NCBI GenBank assembly: GCA_031411655.1
Contig: JANOBM010000124.1
Span: forward strand, 66,646 to 130,645
Direction: 5' to 3'
Origin: UBA6163 sp031411655
Lineage (GTDB): Bacteria > Planctomycetota > Planctomycetia > Pirellulales > Pirellulaceae
Length of the DNA: 64,000 nucleotides
The translations under genes were made by a program, and so were the position numbers. This document shows positions 63,420-64,000 of the stretch, piece after piece; the stretch's first letter is position 1, and every line of letters starts with the position of its first letter. Under the pieces are notes generated by a model that was given only the letters and a program-made list of their open reading frames with translations, ran no database searches and was not told where the DNA came from.

Positions 63420-64000
63420 ATGGCGATGCGAATTGATTCTCATCATCACTTTTGGCGTTACGACGCGGAGCAATATGGATGGATCGATGAAGCGAAAGCT
63501 GTCCTTCGGCGAGATTTCGTTCCCAGCGACCTAAAGTCGCTGATCGATGCGAACGGTATCGATGGGGTGATCTCCGTCCAGGCGAGACAGTCGCTCTCCG
63601 AGACAACGGCATTGTTGGCTTATGCATCGGAGAACTCCTGGATACGCGCAGTGGTTGGCTGGGTTCCGCTGCAATCTCCTAGCCTGGCTGGTGTGCTTGA
63701 AGGGTTTTCTTCGCATATGCGATTGCGAGGCGTTCGGCATGTCGTCCAAGACGAACCTGACGACCGTTTCATGCTTCGCGACGAATTCCTGCGCGGTATT
63801 GGAATGCTTCAAGCGTACAACCTGGCCTATGACTTGCTCCTCTATCCTAGGCAACTTGCTGCGGCTATCGAACTTGTCGATCGCTTCCCGGATCAGGTTT
63901 TTGTGCTCGATCACATTGCCAAGCCTTCGATCTCGCAATCCGCTTTGGATGGGATATGGAAGAGGGATTTCGTTGAACTCGCCAAACGGAGCAACATTTT
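63420..64000 (+). CDS. COG3618-type amidohydrolase (lactonase-like), partial
   Basis: The frame opens at ATG 63420 (ATG 63426 also possible) and runs off the right edge after 193 complete codons. The start MRIDSHHHFWRYDAEQYGWI has the metal-binding HxHFW motif of the amidohydrolase-2 family that includes L-fuconolactonase and L-rhamnono-lactonase. Further family blocks are DGVISVQARQSLSETTALLAYA, VVGWVPLQSP, LRGVRHVVQDEPD and VFVLDHIAKPSI, which carries a conserved His. It probably hydrolyses a sugar lactone from deoxy-sugar catabolism in the cytoplasm. The gap to the DUF1501 stop is two bases. Confidence 0.9.
   Translation, partial: MAMRIDSHHHFWRYDAEQYGWIDEAKAVLRRDFVPSDLKSLIDANGIDGVISVQARQSLSETTALLAYASENSWIRAVVGWVPLQSPSLAGVLEGFSSHMRLRGVRHVVQDEPDDRFMLRDEFLRGIGMLQAYNLAYDLLLYPRQLAAAIELVDRFPDQVFVLDHIAKPSISQSALDGIWKRDFVELAKRSNI

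Overview
The window looks like chromosomal DNA of a planctomycete close to Rhodopirellula/Pirellulaceae. The diagnostic families are nearly all present: three DUF1549/DUF1553 plus Tat-exported DUF1501 modules, PVC-type heme-binding proteins, a DUF1559 pseudopilin-like protein, a LEPR-XLL surface protein, a zinc-ribbon Ser/Thr kinase with its ECF sigma factor, and many exported beta-propeller and EF-hand proteins. Intergenic gaps are long and Shine-Dalgarno sites are often weak, also typical. Family names come from recognising motifs by eye; no search was run. I recognised no rRNA, tRNA, CRISPR array, transposase or phage genes.

Layout. 1-5.2 kb (minus strand): a ThuA/discoidin/PVC-dehydrogenase fusion that runs off the left edge, then a beta-propeller/HEAT/cytochrome c protein. 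5.7-7.7 kb: an exported vanadium haloperoxidase with RTX repeats. 7.7-13.8 kb: a sigma-54 activator divergent from a complete sulfate ABC importer (sbp-cysT-cysW-cysA) ending in a small DUF2292 gene; the divergent gap holds a perfect 23-bp palindrome and a -24/-12-like promoter. 14-18.2 kb: DUF1559 protein and a large WD40 lipoprotein. 18.4-21.8 kb: exported EF-hand protein, OmpR-type regulator, histidine kinase and methyltransferase. 21.9-27 kb: tandem-esterase/SMP-30 protein and an EF-hand/redoxin/cytochrome/copper-monooxygenase-like fusion. 27-37.8 kb: two DUF1549/1553-DUF1501 modules, the second with a PPC-domain protein in the middle. 38.2-43.1 kb: PQQ-like propeller, orphan DUF1851 protein, kinase plus sigma factor. 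43.4-44.6 kb: Rrf2 regulator divergent from a DUF3365 heme protein. 44.7-49.2 kb: two short inverted-repeat elements, kdsB, ExeA-type ATPase, a BY-kinase-like protein with a degenerate P-loop, and a one-pass membrane protein. 49.4-56.2 kb: metH, an HD-GYP response regulator and an MFS transporter. 56.7-64 kb: a 1722-residue WD40/two-heme/DUF1549/DUF1553 fusion, its DUF1501 partner, and a COG3618-type amidohydrolase that runs off the right edge.

Functionally the window is dominated by exported redox, polymer- or ester-degrading and signalling proteins. The best-supported regulatory unit is the sulfate operon with its sigma-54 activator. The most unusual proteins are the multidomain heme/WD40 fusions. 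At the DNA level, exact 15-bp in-frame tandem duplications occur in three exported-protein genes. Two real genes extend beyond the window edges (1-2320 minus; 63420-64000 plus).
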